Assembly: GCA_947570615.1 (NCBI GenBank)
Contig: CANOVJ010000051.1
Span: forward strand, 1-32,188
From: an uncultured Lachnospiraceae bacterium
GTDB lineage: Bacteria; Bacillota; Clostridia; Lachnospirales; Lachnospiraceae
Reading direction: 5' to 3'
Length of the DNA: 32,188 nt
Positions 1 through 7,223 of this stretch are shown one piece after another. The notes beneath the pieces were generated by a model. The model saw only the letters and a list, made by a program, of their open reading frames with translations, had not been told where the DNA came from and did not search any database. The first letter of the stretch is position 1. Every line of letters begins with the position of its first letter. A program made the position numbers and the translations under genes.

Positions 1-88
1 CCTTCTCATCTGCAAGCCTTTGTTCTATCAACCGTTTCAGATAGTCGCCCATGCTCTTTTCATCATCGCAAACTGCAATACGAAGCAT
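1..88 (-). CDS. Response regulator, receiver-domain N-terminus (partial, runs off left edge)
   Basis: Reading the minus strand from an ATG at 86-88 gives 29 codons before the window ends. They begin M-L-R-I-A-V-C-D-D-E, the first beta strand and the acidic pair (CDDE) that binds Mg2+ in CheY-like receiver domains. This opening is typical of LytTR-type (AgrA/VirR-like) response regulators of Firmicutes, but the output domain is outside the window, so the subtype is a guess. An AAGGA sequence lies about 14 nt upstream of the ATG, somewhat far, so a slightly different start is possible. A cognate sensor kinase would be expected further left on the same strand. Confidence 0.7.
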   Translation of the reverse strand, partial: MLRIAVCDDEKSMGDYLKRLIEQRLADEK

Positions 89-116
89 CTCAGTATGTTA
101 GTCCTTTCTTCCCGTA

Positions 117-141
117 CGGGCCTGCCGAAGCCCGCATTATA
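117..141 (-). promoter_or_regulatory. Candidate -10 box and leader hairpin for the response regulator
   Basis: On the minus strand a perfect TATAAT (136-141) is followed by a small GC hairpin (CGGGC at 117-121 pairing with GCCCG at 130-134) and then the start codon at 88. No good -35 sits 17 nt upstream, so this is a weak call. The stretch between this gene and the GNAT gene (142-245) holds nothing else I can identify. Confidence 0.35.
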
Positions 142-245
142 TGCACATTTTCATCACAGTATATATATCGGCTGTTTTTTCAAAAGAAATATTTCTTCTG
201 TAATCAAACGACAGATTTTTGTCATTAAGGGTTATAAACGTCTTC

Positions 246-1094
246 TCAGTCTGCATCCATGCAGTCTGCGCCCCCGCCGTCTGTCCCCGTGCTGTTCATC
301 TTTTCCACAAACTCCGCGCTTTTCGCCGTCATCTCCACCCACGCGGGCCGAAATCCCGCCCGGATGGCATTGCGCACGGATTTGATGTTGGACCAGGCGG
401 CACAGTAAAAGGGAACCTTTCCCCGCCTCAGAATCTCCAGAGCCAGAGTCCCCGTCATGGCGCTGGCAATCCCGCGCGTTCTGCAGGCCGGAAGGACGTC
501 CACGCCGATCTGCCACATGTCCTCACAGTCGGCGGAGCAGCCGGCAAGCCCCACCAGCTCCTCCCCGTCATAAACGCCCACTCCAAGAACATCCAGCTCC
601 CGGCGCTTTTCGCACAGGGCGTTGCTCCACCGGGGCTGATATAACGGCCCGAAATCCTCCTGCGCAAGAAGCCGGAAGACAAACCCCTCCTTTTCCACCT
701 GCCCGCGCATCCTTCCGACCCGCTCTTCATCGAGGTATCGGACATCCGGCAGAAAATACTCCGCCATAAAGCAGATCCGCATCCCAAAGGGCGCCAGCGC
801 GTCGTTCAGCACATGAAAATTGGGCGTCTCAAAGCAATGCTCCGCAGGATATCTGTCGATGTAGGAACGCACGATCTCCTCGATCTGCGGATCGATGGAC
901 GCCACAATATTTCCCCCGTAGGATACCAGATTGCAGAAAAAGGGGAGCTCGAGATACCTCCGGCAGTTCTCGTCCTTCCGGGAGGATACGATCACGTTTT
1001 TTTCAGAGGTGAAATCCTGCGCACGGCATCCCAGGTCCACTGCGGACTGCTCCATGGCGATCTCCAGTATCTGTTTATTTGTAAACACACACAT
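246..1094 (-). CDS. GNAT-family N-acetyltransferase
   Basis: This 282-aa protein ends in a GNAT (Gcn5-related) acetyl-CoA-dependent acetyltransferase fold. The C-terminal half has the beta4 stretch IGVDVLP, then the acetyl-CoA pyrophosphate-binding loop as CRTRGIASAMT (Q/R-x-x-G-x-A/G pattern), and then the ...WSNIKSVRNAIRAGF segment, which is the typical 'N..S...y.k.GF' ending. The N-terminal 130 residues are not a recognised domain. The start at 1094 is chosen because AAGGAGAGG lies 6 nt upstream; the in-frame ATG 18 nt earlier overlaps that ribosome binding site. The substrate cannot be predicted. The gene stands alone between the response regulator and an unknown gene. No terminator is evident downstream. 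Confidence 0.85.
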   Translation of the reverse strand: MCVFTNKQILEIAMEQSAVDLGCRAQDFTSEKNVIVSSRKDENCRRYLELPFFCNLVSYGGNIVASIDPQIEEIVRSYIDRYPAEHCFETPNFHVLNDALAPFGMRICFMAEYFLPDVRYLDEERVGRMRGQVEKEGFVFRLLAQEDFGPLYQPRWSNALCEKRRELDVLGVGVYDGEELVGLAGCSADCEDMWQIGVDVLPACRTRGIASAMTGTLALEILRRGKVPFYCAAWSNIKSVRNAIRAGFRPAWVEMTAKSAEFVEKMNSTGTDGGGADCMDAD

Positions 1095-1159
1095 TTTCCG
1101 CCTCTCCTTCATCGGTTCATTCTGATGTAAAAGTGTCTTCCGCCCTATTATAACACAGT

Positions 1160-1852
1160 TCAGTTTACTTTTCTGTCCGCTCTCAGCAAAAGCTTCGCAA
1201 TGGGCAGCATCTGCGCCAGGGCTTCATAGTCTCCCATATTCTCGAAATCCCCCCGCCGCATACACGCCTCCTGGTAGACACGCCGCATGATCTGCTTTTC
1301 GATCTCGGCCTCCTGCACAAACTTCATATATTTCCTGAACCGTTTGGAGCGCTTCTCCCAGAAGCTCTCCTGCGCCTCCTTCTCATAGTCGGCCCGTCCC
1401 CGGCCCCTGTGACGGTTCAGATACCATCTGTCCGCCCGGTATTCCTCCCTGGAAGCCCCAAAGCGGTGGATGGTAAAGCTCTCGCCATACATCTGAGACC
1501 AGGGATCATAATACGCAAAGTCATTTTTCAGGGTGTCCAGCACCCATTTCTCATACTGCGGATCCTTCTGCATGGCTTCAAACCCCGCGTCCGAAATGTG
1601 AACGGCAACCGAACGCATGGCCTGGGACGGATGCACGGGAATCCGGGATATCCTCTGGTAAATATACTGTTTGTACTCCGCCAGAGTCATATTTCGGACA
1701 GCGGGGGCGTCTGTCTGTCCTTTTCCGCTCACCGCCGCGACCACGTCCATAAAGCCCGCCGTTTCCTTTCCGTGTCCCGCCTTCTGTCCGGTCTGTGTCC
1801 CTCCATAAAAGGCTCCTGTCATGTTGTTTACAAAAAAGCTGTTTCCCCCCAT
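1160..1852 (-). CDS. Uncharacterised soluble protein, Lachnospiraceae type
   Basis: A 230-aa protein of unknown function. The start at 1852 (M-G-G-N-S-F-F) is preceded by GGAGGAG at good spacing; an upstream in-frame extension would run through the hsp20 terminator and is rejected. The N-terminal ~45 residues are glycine-rich and probably disordered. Residues ~50-150 contain TLAEYKQYIYQRISRIPVHP, which reads as a compact helical region, and a WVLDTLKNDFAYYDPW stretch. Residues ~160-220 are highly charged (many Arg, Lys and Glu) and likely form long helices or a coiled coil. No signal peptide or membrane segment is visible. I do not recognise a family with certainty; the composition suggests a cytoplasmic structural or binding protein rather than an enzyme. 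Confidence 0.7.
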   Translation of the reverse strand: MGGNSFFVNNMTGAFYGGTQTGQKAGHGKETAGFMDVVAAVSGKGQTDAPAVRNMTLAEYKQYIYQRISRIPVHPSQAMRSVAVHISDAGFEAMQKDPQYEKWVLDTLKNDFAYYDPWSQMYGESFTIHRFGASREEYRADRWYLNRHRGRGRADYEKEAQESFWEKRSKRFRKYMKFVQEAEIEKQIMRRVYQEACMRRGDFENMGDYEALAQMLPIAKLLLRADRKVN

Positions 1853-1950
1853 CGTCTCCTCCTCTCCGTCCCTGCCCTCTGTGCTTTTTATATCGCCCCG
1901 GGGTGCGGGTTTCTTTAGTCGTCTTCCATGAAACGGAGAGTTTGTGTCAC

Positions 1951-1980
1951 AAAAATGCCGGAAGCATTTTGCCTCCGGCA
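1951..1980 (-). terminator. Intrinsic terminator of hsp20
   Basis: TGCCGGA (1956-1962) pairs with TCCGGCA (1974-1980) around an 11-nt loop. On the minus strand the stem is followed directly by five T residues (1951-1955). It sits 57 bp past the hsp20 stop codon. A short T run also follows on the plus strand, so it may work in both directions. Confidence 0.8.
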
Positions 1981-2037
1981 TTTTCACATCCTGTCTGATC
2001 AGACTTCTTTCCGCAGGACAGGTCATATCCTGTCCCT

Positions 2038-2478
2038 TTATCCCTCGATCTGGATATACCTGGACTCCTCCACAGCGGGCTTCGCCTGCTTCTTCGGAAC
2101 CGCTACCTTCAGGATTCCGTCCTCAAACCTGGCTCTGATCTCATCCTGTGTGACTTCCTTCCCCACGTAGAAGCTCCGGCTGCAGGTCCCGTAATATCTC
2201 TCCCGACGGATATACCTGCCGTCTTCCTTCTCGTCGCTGTCGGTACTGGTCTGCGCGCTGATGGTCAGATAACCGTCCTTGAGCTCGGCCTTTACATCCT
2301 CCTTCTTATAACCGGGAAGATCGATATCGAGCTCGAATCCGTCCTCGCTCTCCTTAATGTCGGTTCTCATGATGTTGTTGGCAGGGGTGTTAAACCTGAC
2401 AGCGTTCCTCGCCGGACGGGCAAAGTCATCAAAAAAATCATCAAATAAGTTCTCTCCAAAAATACTGGGCATTAACAT
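2038..2478 (-). CDS. hsp20: Small heat shock protein, Hsp20 / alpha-crystallin family
   Basis: A 146-aa ATP-independent chaperone that binds unfolding proteins and assembles into oligomers in the cytoplasm. Residues ~1-30 are the short family-typical N-terminal arm rich in Phe and Asp (GENLFDDFFDDFARP). Residues ~35-130 are the alpha-crystallin domain with FELDIDLPGYKKEDV and YLTISAQ, and the diagnostic GILKVAVPKK at its end. The C-terminal tail has the I-x-I motif (YIQIEG) used for oligomer contacts. AAGGAGG precedes the start codon. The gene is monocistronic, with its own promoter, a CIRCE operator and a terminator, all visible in the sequence, so heat induction through HrcA is expected. 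Confidence 0.96.
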   Translation of the reverse strand: MLMPSIFGENLFDDFFDDFARPARNAVRFNTPANNIMRTDIKESEDGFELDIDLPGYKKEDVKAELKDGYLTISAQTSTDSDEKEDGRYIRRERYYGTCSRSFYVGKEVTQDEIRARFEDGILKVAVPKKQAKPAVEESRYIQIEG

Positions 2479-2583
2479 GGTTTCTTCCTCCTTTTATTCA
2501 CTCTATATTGTTATGATGAATGACTGTGTCTCTGAACTCCGGGTTCTGATCTTTATTTCCTCTGTCCCCTTCGTTCTAATAAT

Positions 2584-2612
2584 GTTATAACACAGTTGTT
2601 AGCACTCGTCAA
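2584..2612 (-). promoter_or_regulatory. Sigma-A promoter of hsp20
   Basis: On the minus strand TTGACG (2607-2612) is followed after exactly 17 nt by TATAAC (2584-2589). Both are one base from consensus. The -35 box lies inside the CIRCE dyad, so a bound HrcA dimer would block polymerase directly. Confidence 0.85.
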
Positions 2613-2625
2613 TAGTGAGTGCTGA
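2599..2625. promoter_or_regulatory. CIRCE element (HrcA operator)
   Basis: TTAGCACTC, nine intervening bases, then GAGTGCTGA. This matches the CIRCE consensus TTAGCACTC-N9-GAGTGCTAA in 17 of 18 arm positions. It sits over the -35 of the hsp20 promoter. In Firmicutes CIRCE normally controls groESL and dnaK; its use on an hsp20 gene is less usual but known. Confidence 0.95.
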
Positions 2626-2684
2626 CAATTCTGTAAATAAATTATAAAAAAAGCATAAAATCAGCATTCCCGGAAAGAAGATTT

Positions 2685-3320
2685 TTATACATCAGTGCTT
2701 TTGTATCCGTTCTGTACCTCCTTCTGTGTCCTTTTTGTAAAAAATCCGCCTCCGTTTTTGTTCAGACGCCGCCAGGCGCCCCGAAGCGCCTGGTCGATCA
2801 GAAGCGGCACGCCGATTCCCGCCAGCAGGTAAATCCACTTTCCCGCCTCTGTCCCTCCGACAGAATATACATAATTGATATCGTGAAAAAACAGCTCGCT
2901 GTCGAAGCCCGCACAGAAGGACGTCCTGCGGCTGCACAGGTAAAAAAACCCCTTCACCAGCATAAACACCGCCGCATGGTGCATCATGACGGAGTATGTA
3001 CCGCGCCCGATCGCGGCCAGCTTCTCCGAGAAGAAAGGATGGCCGCTTATGATCCGGGCAAGAATCCCATAAAACAGATTCCACAGAAAATAAGGAAGCA
3101 GCAGAGTGAAGCATTTTCTCCGGACATAGCCCAAAATATCTGACTCCGCGTCTTCCCTGTAAAAATAACCCGACACAAACAGAAAAATGAACACGTGAAA
3201 GGAATAACAGGGAAACAGTCCGCCCACATCGAACAGACCATACCCCAGATGCCCCGCCACCACAAAAATAATCCCCAGAGCGGACAGTATCCTGAACTGC
3301 CGGTTCTCCTTCTCCCTCAT
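2685..3320 (-). CDS. Acyltransferase-3 family membrane protein, internally deleted
   Basis: A 211-aa protein made of the two ends of an acyltransferase-3 (OatA/NolL-like) integral membrane acyltransferase, a family normally 330-370 aa long that moves acyl groups onto sugars at the membrane. Residues ~1-95 hold the first helices, with the conserved active-site-type His in VVAGHLGYG and the segment LLPYFLWNLFYGI. Residues ~105-185 match the family's last helices (GTYSVMMHHAAVFMLVKG and a final YLLAGIGVPLLIDQAL). About 100-130 residues of the middle helices seem to be missing, with the reading frame kept at the joint near residue 95-100. The product is therefore probably non-functional or altered. 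A full-length relative lies directly upstream. The start is supported only by a G-rich stretch, so it is moderately sure. Confidence 0.65.
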   Translation of the reverse strand: MREKENRQFRILSALGIIFVVAGHLGYGLFDVGGLFPCYSFHVFIFLFVSGYFYREDAESDILGYVRRKCFTLLLPYFLWNLFYGILARIISGHPFFSEKLAAIGRGTYSVMMHHAAVFMLVKGFFYLCSRRTSFCAGFDSELFFHDINYVYSVGGTEAGKWIYLLAGIGVPLLIDQALRGAWRRLNKNGGGFFTKRTQKEVQNGYKSTDV

Positions 3321-3397
3321 TGCCCCCCGCTCTCCTCAATCATTCATAACTGCGCCAGTAAAGAGTCCGGAAGTTTACATCCAGACTTACAGCCCCC

Positions 3398-4432
3398 TCA
3401 GAACGTCGCCGCCCTGCGCACCACCGGTATATGATCCGCCGCAAACGCCGCCGCAAGGCTGACCAGAAAGGTAAAGACGCTCAGAACCGGTATCGATATC
3501 ACCGCCGGAAAGGAAATGGTATTGATCCCCACAAGATTGAGCTTTTCAATCACAAACATATGAAACATATAGACAAAAAATGTATAGCCGGACAGCCTTC
3601 TCCACATCTGCGCCCTTCCGGCCCCCTCAAAAACCCTGCAATACTTAAAAAACACAAAGACGGCCGCGCTCAGAACAAGGATGTTCAGGGAGGCGGGGCT
3701 GAACCACCTCTCCACATACGTACCGGACGCTCTGCAATCCCTTATGGTCAGAAGGACTGTCAGGCACAGGGCCACGCCCCCGGCCGCGTAAAGTCCCCGG
3801 CGCAGCTCCTTTTTGATTTCCATCGTGTTCAGATAATAACCCGCCAGAAAATAACCGAAATTGCCCACCAGGATATCCATCCCCAGACTGTCGAGCCGTG
3901 CCTGGAGAGTATCCAGATGAAAAAACCCCGTGAGCGCGGGAAGCAGGAACCGGAACGCCGCCCACAGCGCCAGATAATAGCCCGCCGCCTGCTTTCTGGC
4001 GCAGATCTGCCTGGCAACCGGGATCAATATGTAGAATCCACAGAGCATCTGCAAAAACCACATATGCACATGCCCGAAGATAAAGCGCTCCACCGCATTT
4101 TTAAGGACCTCCATGGAAAACGCGCCCTGTAGCGTATCCACCGCGATCCCCTGAAAGGCATAGAACGCCGACCACACATAGAACAGCGCGATCAGCTTCA
4201 GAACCCGTTTCCCTGTCCCCACCCTCTCCCGCCAGGGATCGACAAGAAACAGCCCGCTGAGCATAAAGAAGACAGGAACCGCAAACCTTGTCAGGCTGTT
4301 ATACACCGTCATAACCACAAATTCCCCTCCGGAAATATCCACCACGCTCCAGTAGCTGGCCGACACATGCAGCAAAACGATGGAAAAACTCGCCGCAACC
4401 CTTAAAATATCATATTTTACAATTCTGGACAT
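3398..4432 (-). CDS. Acyltransferase-3 family membrane protein
   Basis: A 344-aa polytopic protein of the acyltransferase-3 family (O-acetylation of surface polysaccharide or other cell-envelope glycans). It opens with YDILRVAASFSIVLLHVSA, the family hallmark with the catalytic-type His in the first helix (LLHVSASYW). RFAVPVFFMLSGLFL is the conserved second helix, and VHMWFLQMLCGFYILIPVARQ is the conserved middle motif. About ten hydrophobic segments run to the end, with the late YTFFVYMFHMFVIEKL motif present. Length is normal for the family. The acceptor is not predictable. It is transcribed from a TTGACA promoter divergent from the HTH regulator at 4582, which makes that regulator a plausible controller. 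Confidence 0.88.
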   Translation of the reverse strand: MSRIVKYDILRVAASFSIVLLHVSASYWSVVDISGGEFVVMTVYNSLTRFAVPVFFMLSGLFLVDPWRERVGTGKRVLKLIALFYVWSAFYAFQGIAVDTLQGAFSMEVLKNAVERFIFGHVHMWFLQMLCGFYILIPVARQICARKQAAGYYLALWAAFRFLLPALTGFFHLDTLQARLDSLGMDILVGNFGYFLAGYYLNTMEIKKELRRGLYAAGGVALCLTVLLTIRDCRASGTYVERWFSPASLNILVLSAAVFVFFKYCRVFEGAGRAQMWRRLSGYTFFVYMFHMFVIEKLNLVGINTISFPAVISIPVLSVFTFLVSLAAAFAADHIPVVRRAATF

Positions 4433-4482
4433 AGCCCCGTTCCTTCCCTTTGGTCTGTCTTTTCCCGTGCCTTTTTCTAACT

Positions 4483-4511
4483 ATATTATCCCATATACCC
4501 CATTGTGTCAA
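4483..4511 (-). promoter_or_regulatory. Promoter of the acyltransferase gene
   Basis: A perfect TTGACA (4506-4511) with a 17-nt spacer to TAATAT (4483-4488, four of six matches to consensus), reading toward the acyltransferase start at 4432. Confidence 0.6.
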
Positions 4512-4533
4512 TATTAATACCCCTTACAGATGT

Positions 4534-4562
4534 TTCAAACTGTTCTTCCCGCACTCTAAAAT
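4534..4562 (+). promoter_or_regulatory. Candidate promoter of the HTH regulator
   Basis: TTCAAA (4534-4539), 17-nt spacer, TAAAAT (4557-4562). The predicted start of transcription lies just before the AAGGAG ribosome binding site of the gene at 4582, giving a very short leader. The two divergent promoters are only about 20 bp apart. Confidence 0.45.
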
Positions 4563-4581
4563 AAGCAAAAGGAGTGATCAT

Positions 4582-4920
4582 ATGGACTATAAAAGGTTAG
4601 GAAAGAGAATCCGTGAGGAACGCCGGCGGCTGAATCTCACGCAGGCTCAGCTCGCAGAAAATATCGACATATCGGACACATACATGGGCGCTATCGAGCG
4701 CGGGGAGCGGAGCCTTACGCTGGATACCCTTGTAAGGCTCGTCAACAGACTGGGGGTGAGTGTGGATTATCTGCTCTCCGATTCCGTTGCGGAGAACGAT
4801 AACAATATCATCGAGCAGTTCCGGCAGATCATCGACGATCAGCCTCCTGCCCGAAAGCAGATGGCCATCAGTGTGCTGCGCACTATTTTTTCCTGTTTTG
4901 AAAAAGAGGATACGGAGTGA
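4582..4920 (+). CDS. HTH_3 (Cro/C1, XRE-type) transcriptional regulator
   Basis: A 112-aa DNA-binding protein. Residues ~5-60 are a classic XRE helix-turn-helix: LGKRIREERRRLNLTQAQLA, then the recognition helix ISDTYMGAIERGERSLTLDTL and VNRLGVSVDYLLSD. The C-terminal ~45 residues (NIIEQFRQIIDDQPPARKQM...) are helical and likely mediate dimerisation. Chromosomal clostridial regulators of this SinR-like size often govern a neighbouring operon. The start at 4582 is set by AAAAGGAG eight nt upstream; a longer upstream reading frame is not supported. It is divergent from the acyltransferase gene. Its target and effector are unknown. Confidence 0.88.
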   Translation: MDYKRLGKRIREERRRLNLTQAQLAENIDISDTYMGAIERGERSLTLDTLVRLVNRLGVSVDYLLSDSVAENDNNIIEQFRQIIDDQPPARKQMAISVLRTIFSCFEKEDTE

Positions 4921-5228
4921 TATATAGAAAGCAGAAGCGCTGCAATATGACAGAAAGCGGGGCTGCAGACGTGCTGCACACAGCGCAGGAAAATATGATC
5001 TGCTACAAAAGCATGAAAGAAATGGAGAAGGAGTCTGCCCCGCATGACTTTTCCCGCTGTCATACCGGCTATCCTGTCAGTCCGGCCTTTGTAAAGGGCC
5101 TGCGCAAGCCGGAGCTGCTGATCGGCGGGGAGAGCCCTCCCATCAGTCAGCCCAGGCGCAAAGACTTTACCTGCCGCCTTACGGTGAAAACTGTTTGGCA
5201 TATGGTTCATTTCTACCAGGAAGACGTC
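4921..5228. other. 308-bp gap without a convincing gene
   Basis: Both strands are open for part of this stretch (minus 4839-5210, plus from 4947), but neither reading has a ribosome binding site at a sensible start or a recognisable domain. The sequence has GC content like the neighbouring genes rather than an AT-rich spacer. It contains short inverted repeats such as GGCCTTT/AAAGGGCC near 5089. It could be a decayed gene, an interspersed repeat or a small unknown gene; I cannot decide. Confidence 0.4.
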
Positions 5229-6059
5229 TTATTTGTCCTGCCAGAAGACCATACTGTGGATCTTGCCCATGGCGATGTACCCGCTCTTTACCGCCGCCAG
5301 ATCATTGTCCGTACCCGTATCCTGCGTCAGGGAGCACTCCAGCGACAGATGAACGGTTCCGTCCGCTTCCCTTCTCTCCTTATAGGTATCGATAAAGAGC
5401 CCTGTACCCGCGATTTTACAGTCCCGCAGGATTCCCCGGCAGTCGCGGGGCGGACAGCCCGGAAAATTCACGTTCCAGATTTCCCCCTCCACAGGTTCCT
5501 TTTCCAGAATCTCTTTCAGGATCTCATGAAGATATTTCTCCACGGTGCCGTATACCCCGTTGGCATCCACGGAGAAGGCCGCCGCCGGGACATTGTTCAT
5601 CAGCCCCTCCATGGCGGCCGCCACCGTGCCGGAGTAGGCGATGTCAAAGCCCGTATTGTAGCCAAAATTGATACCCGAAAGCACGAAATCCGGCTTCTCC
5701 GGCATCAGATATCCCAGGGCAACCCTCACGCAGTCCGCTGGCGTTCCCCCGATCCGAAAGGCCCGGATCTTCCCCGAAGGACGGCCGGCTGCCGGATATC
5801 CTCCCGCAGAATTCCCGCCTGACGGATACGGCTCCTCCACAGGCCTGGGGGCAAGGAAATTCTCTGCCAGAGAAGCCCGCAGGGGAAAGGGCGATTCCTT
5901 CACGCTGATATCCCTGCGCAGCGTAATACCGTGCGACATGGCGCTGCACTGCTCGTCCGGCGCCGCCACCCACACATCCCCGAACCGGGCCGCCTCCCGG
6001 GCGAGAATCTCGATTCCCTTTGCGTCTATTCCATCGTCATTTACCACCAGTATCCTCAT
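5229..6059 (-). CDS. surE: 5'-nucleotidase SurE
   Basis: SurE is a metal-dependent phosphatase that removes the phosphate from 5'- (and 3'-) nucleoside monophosphates and short polyphosphates in the cytoplasm. The 276-aa product opens with MRILVVNDDGIDAKGI; the Asp8-Asp9 pair and the Ser in AAPDEQCSAMSHGITL are metal ligands. SGINFGYNTG (Asn131) and AYSGTVAAAMEG complete the active site. The usual 'GTPADCV' follows at residues 105-111. Unlike typical SurE, ~30 extra residues rich in Pro, Gly and Ser (about 68-98) sit just before that motif. AGGAGG precedes the ATG. The start overlaps the stop of the upstream gene as ATGA (6056-6059), so the two are translationally coupled. Confidence 0.95.
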   Translation of the reverse strand: MRILVVNDDGIDAKGIEILAREAARFGDVWVAAPDEQCSAMSHGITLRRDISVKESPFPLRASLAENFLAPRPVEEPYPSGGNSAGGYPAAGRPSGKIRAFRIGGTPADCVRVALGYLMPEKPDFVLSGINFGYNTGFDIAYSGTVAAAMEGLMNNVPAAAFSVDANGVYGTVEKYLHEILKEILEKEPVEGEIWNVNFPGCPPRDCRGILRDCKIAGTGLFIDTYKERREADGTVHLSLECSLTQDTGTDNDLAAVKSGYIAMGKIHSMVFWQDK

Positions 6060-7204
6060 CTCTTCCTCCCTGTGTATGATCCATTTTCGTTTCCTTCCAA
6101 CCCCCGGAACCTTTTCATCACATACATCGCCCTCTCCACATCCTCCCTGTCGGGGCTGACGATCTCCGCCCGGTTTGACAGACCGCAGATGCGCCGGGGC
6201 TCCTGACCAAAAAACACCCTGCGGTTGTTGGGACAAGCACACAGCCGCTCCGGGAACTGATCCCGGAACCACTCAAAAAGCGCTCTGTCCTCCCCGTACA
6301 ACAGCGCCGCAAGCCGGTTAATGTTTTCATGGGAATTAAAATAAATGCAGAGCATAAAATACGAATTGTCCGCATAAAAGCCGCAGATATTTTTCCCCTG
6401 GCAGGCGTACTCCACCTTCCATTTAAAGTCCGAGACGATCCCGCGCAGAGGCTTTATCCTGGCCTTTACCCTCATCCCCGAGAGCTGCGCCTCCAGCTCC
6501 CTCACCAGCGCTGCCCGCTCTGCGGGCAGCGTCCTGCATATATCCGCCACAGCAGGGGCCGGAGCATACGCGTTCTTGAAGTCAAGACGCAGAAAGTTCA
6601 TCCACTTATATTTACTCTCCGGAGCCCTGCAAAGATACAAGGCCCCGTCCATGGCCTGTCTCAATGTTTCATGGGCGATATAAACCATGCCGTCCTTTTC
6701 CCGGATGGAAACGCCGCACTCTGCCAGCCGCTCATACCGGCCGGCGTGATGCTCCGCCCCGTGAAACCGGTTCATCCTCTCAAGAACGAGGGCATATTCC
6801 CTCTGCGGGATGATCATCCCGCCTGATGGCTGATCCGGCTCTGTGCTGGCCAGCCCCGCCTCAAAAAAGAACGCGGCATAAAACTGTATGGCCTGCTGAA
6901 TGGTATTTCTCAGGGTGCTTTCCCGGGAGTCGCTTACATGCTCCTTCTCTTTCCTGCGCGCCGCCCGCATCCTCCGGCTGCCCATATATTTTTCATAGGG
7001 ATCGGGGAACACCAGATACTTTTCCGGGTTCTCATACATCCCCTGCCAGATGGAGACCATAAGCCGGTAAAACTGCCGCTGTCCCTCCTCCAGGGACGCC
7101 TCCGACGGCTCGAAGGGGGCGAGCATATCCAGACAGTGCTTTATGGAGCGCTTTGCAAGTGTGTCCATGTTTACAGCCATGCTCCTTCCATTTTCCTCTC
7201 TCAT
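6056..7204 (-). CDS. Uncharacterised protein coupled to surE
   Basis: A protein of about 382 aa that I do not recognise. It appears soluble, with no signal peptide. Residues ~90-160 include a helical region. The C-terminal half carries SDFKWKVEYACQGKNICGFY followed by a strand-rich stretch, then a cluster of Cys residues (LCACPNNRRV, RRICGLSNRAE), which might bind a metal or be structural. It ends in DREDVERAMYVMKRF. The start is uncertain: ATG at 7240, 7204, 7180 and 7168 are all in frame. An AAGGAG at ~7187 would favour 7168, while 7204 avoids overlap with the HAD gene that ends at 7224. The 4-bp overlap with surE suggests a shared operon and possibly a shared role, which remains unknown. 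Confidence 0.7.
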   Translation of the reverse strand: MREENGRSMAVNMDTLAKRSIKHCLDMLAPFEPSEASLEEGQRQFYRLMVSIWQGMYENPEKYLVFPDPYEKYMGSRRMRAARRKEKEHVSDSRESTLRNTIQQAIQFYAAFFFEAGLASTEPDQPSGGMIIPQREYALVLERMNRFHGAEHHAGRYERLAECGVSIREKDGMVYIAHETLRQAMDGALYLCRAPESKYKWMNFLRLDFKNAYAPAPAVADICRTLPAERAALVRELEAQLSGMRVKARIKPLRGIVSDFKWKVEYACQGKNICGFYADNSYFMLCIYFNSHENINRLAALLYGEDRALFEWFRDQFPERLCACPNNRRVFFGQEPRRICGLSNRAEIVSPDREDVERAMYVMKRFRGLEGNENGSYTGRKR

Positions 7205-7223
7205 ACTCTGTTTCCCAAAGCCT

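Noticed and set aside
4839-5210. Open frame on the minus strand between the HTH gene and surE
   Set aside because: It overlaps the HTH gene's coding end, has no good start signal and no recognisable domain.
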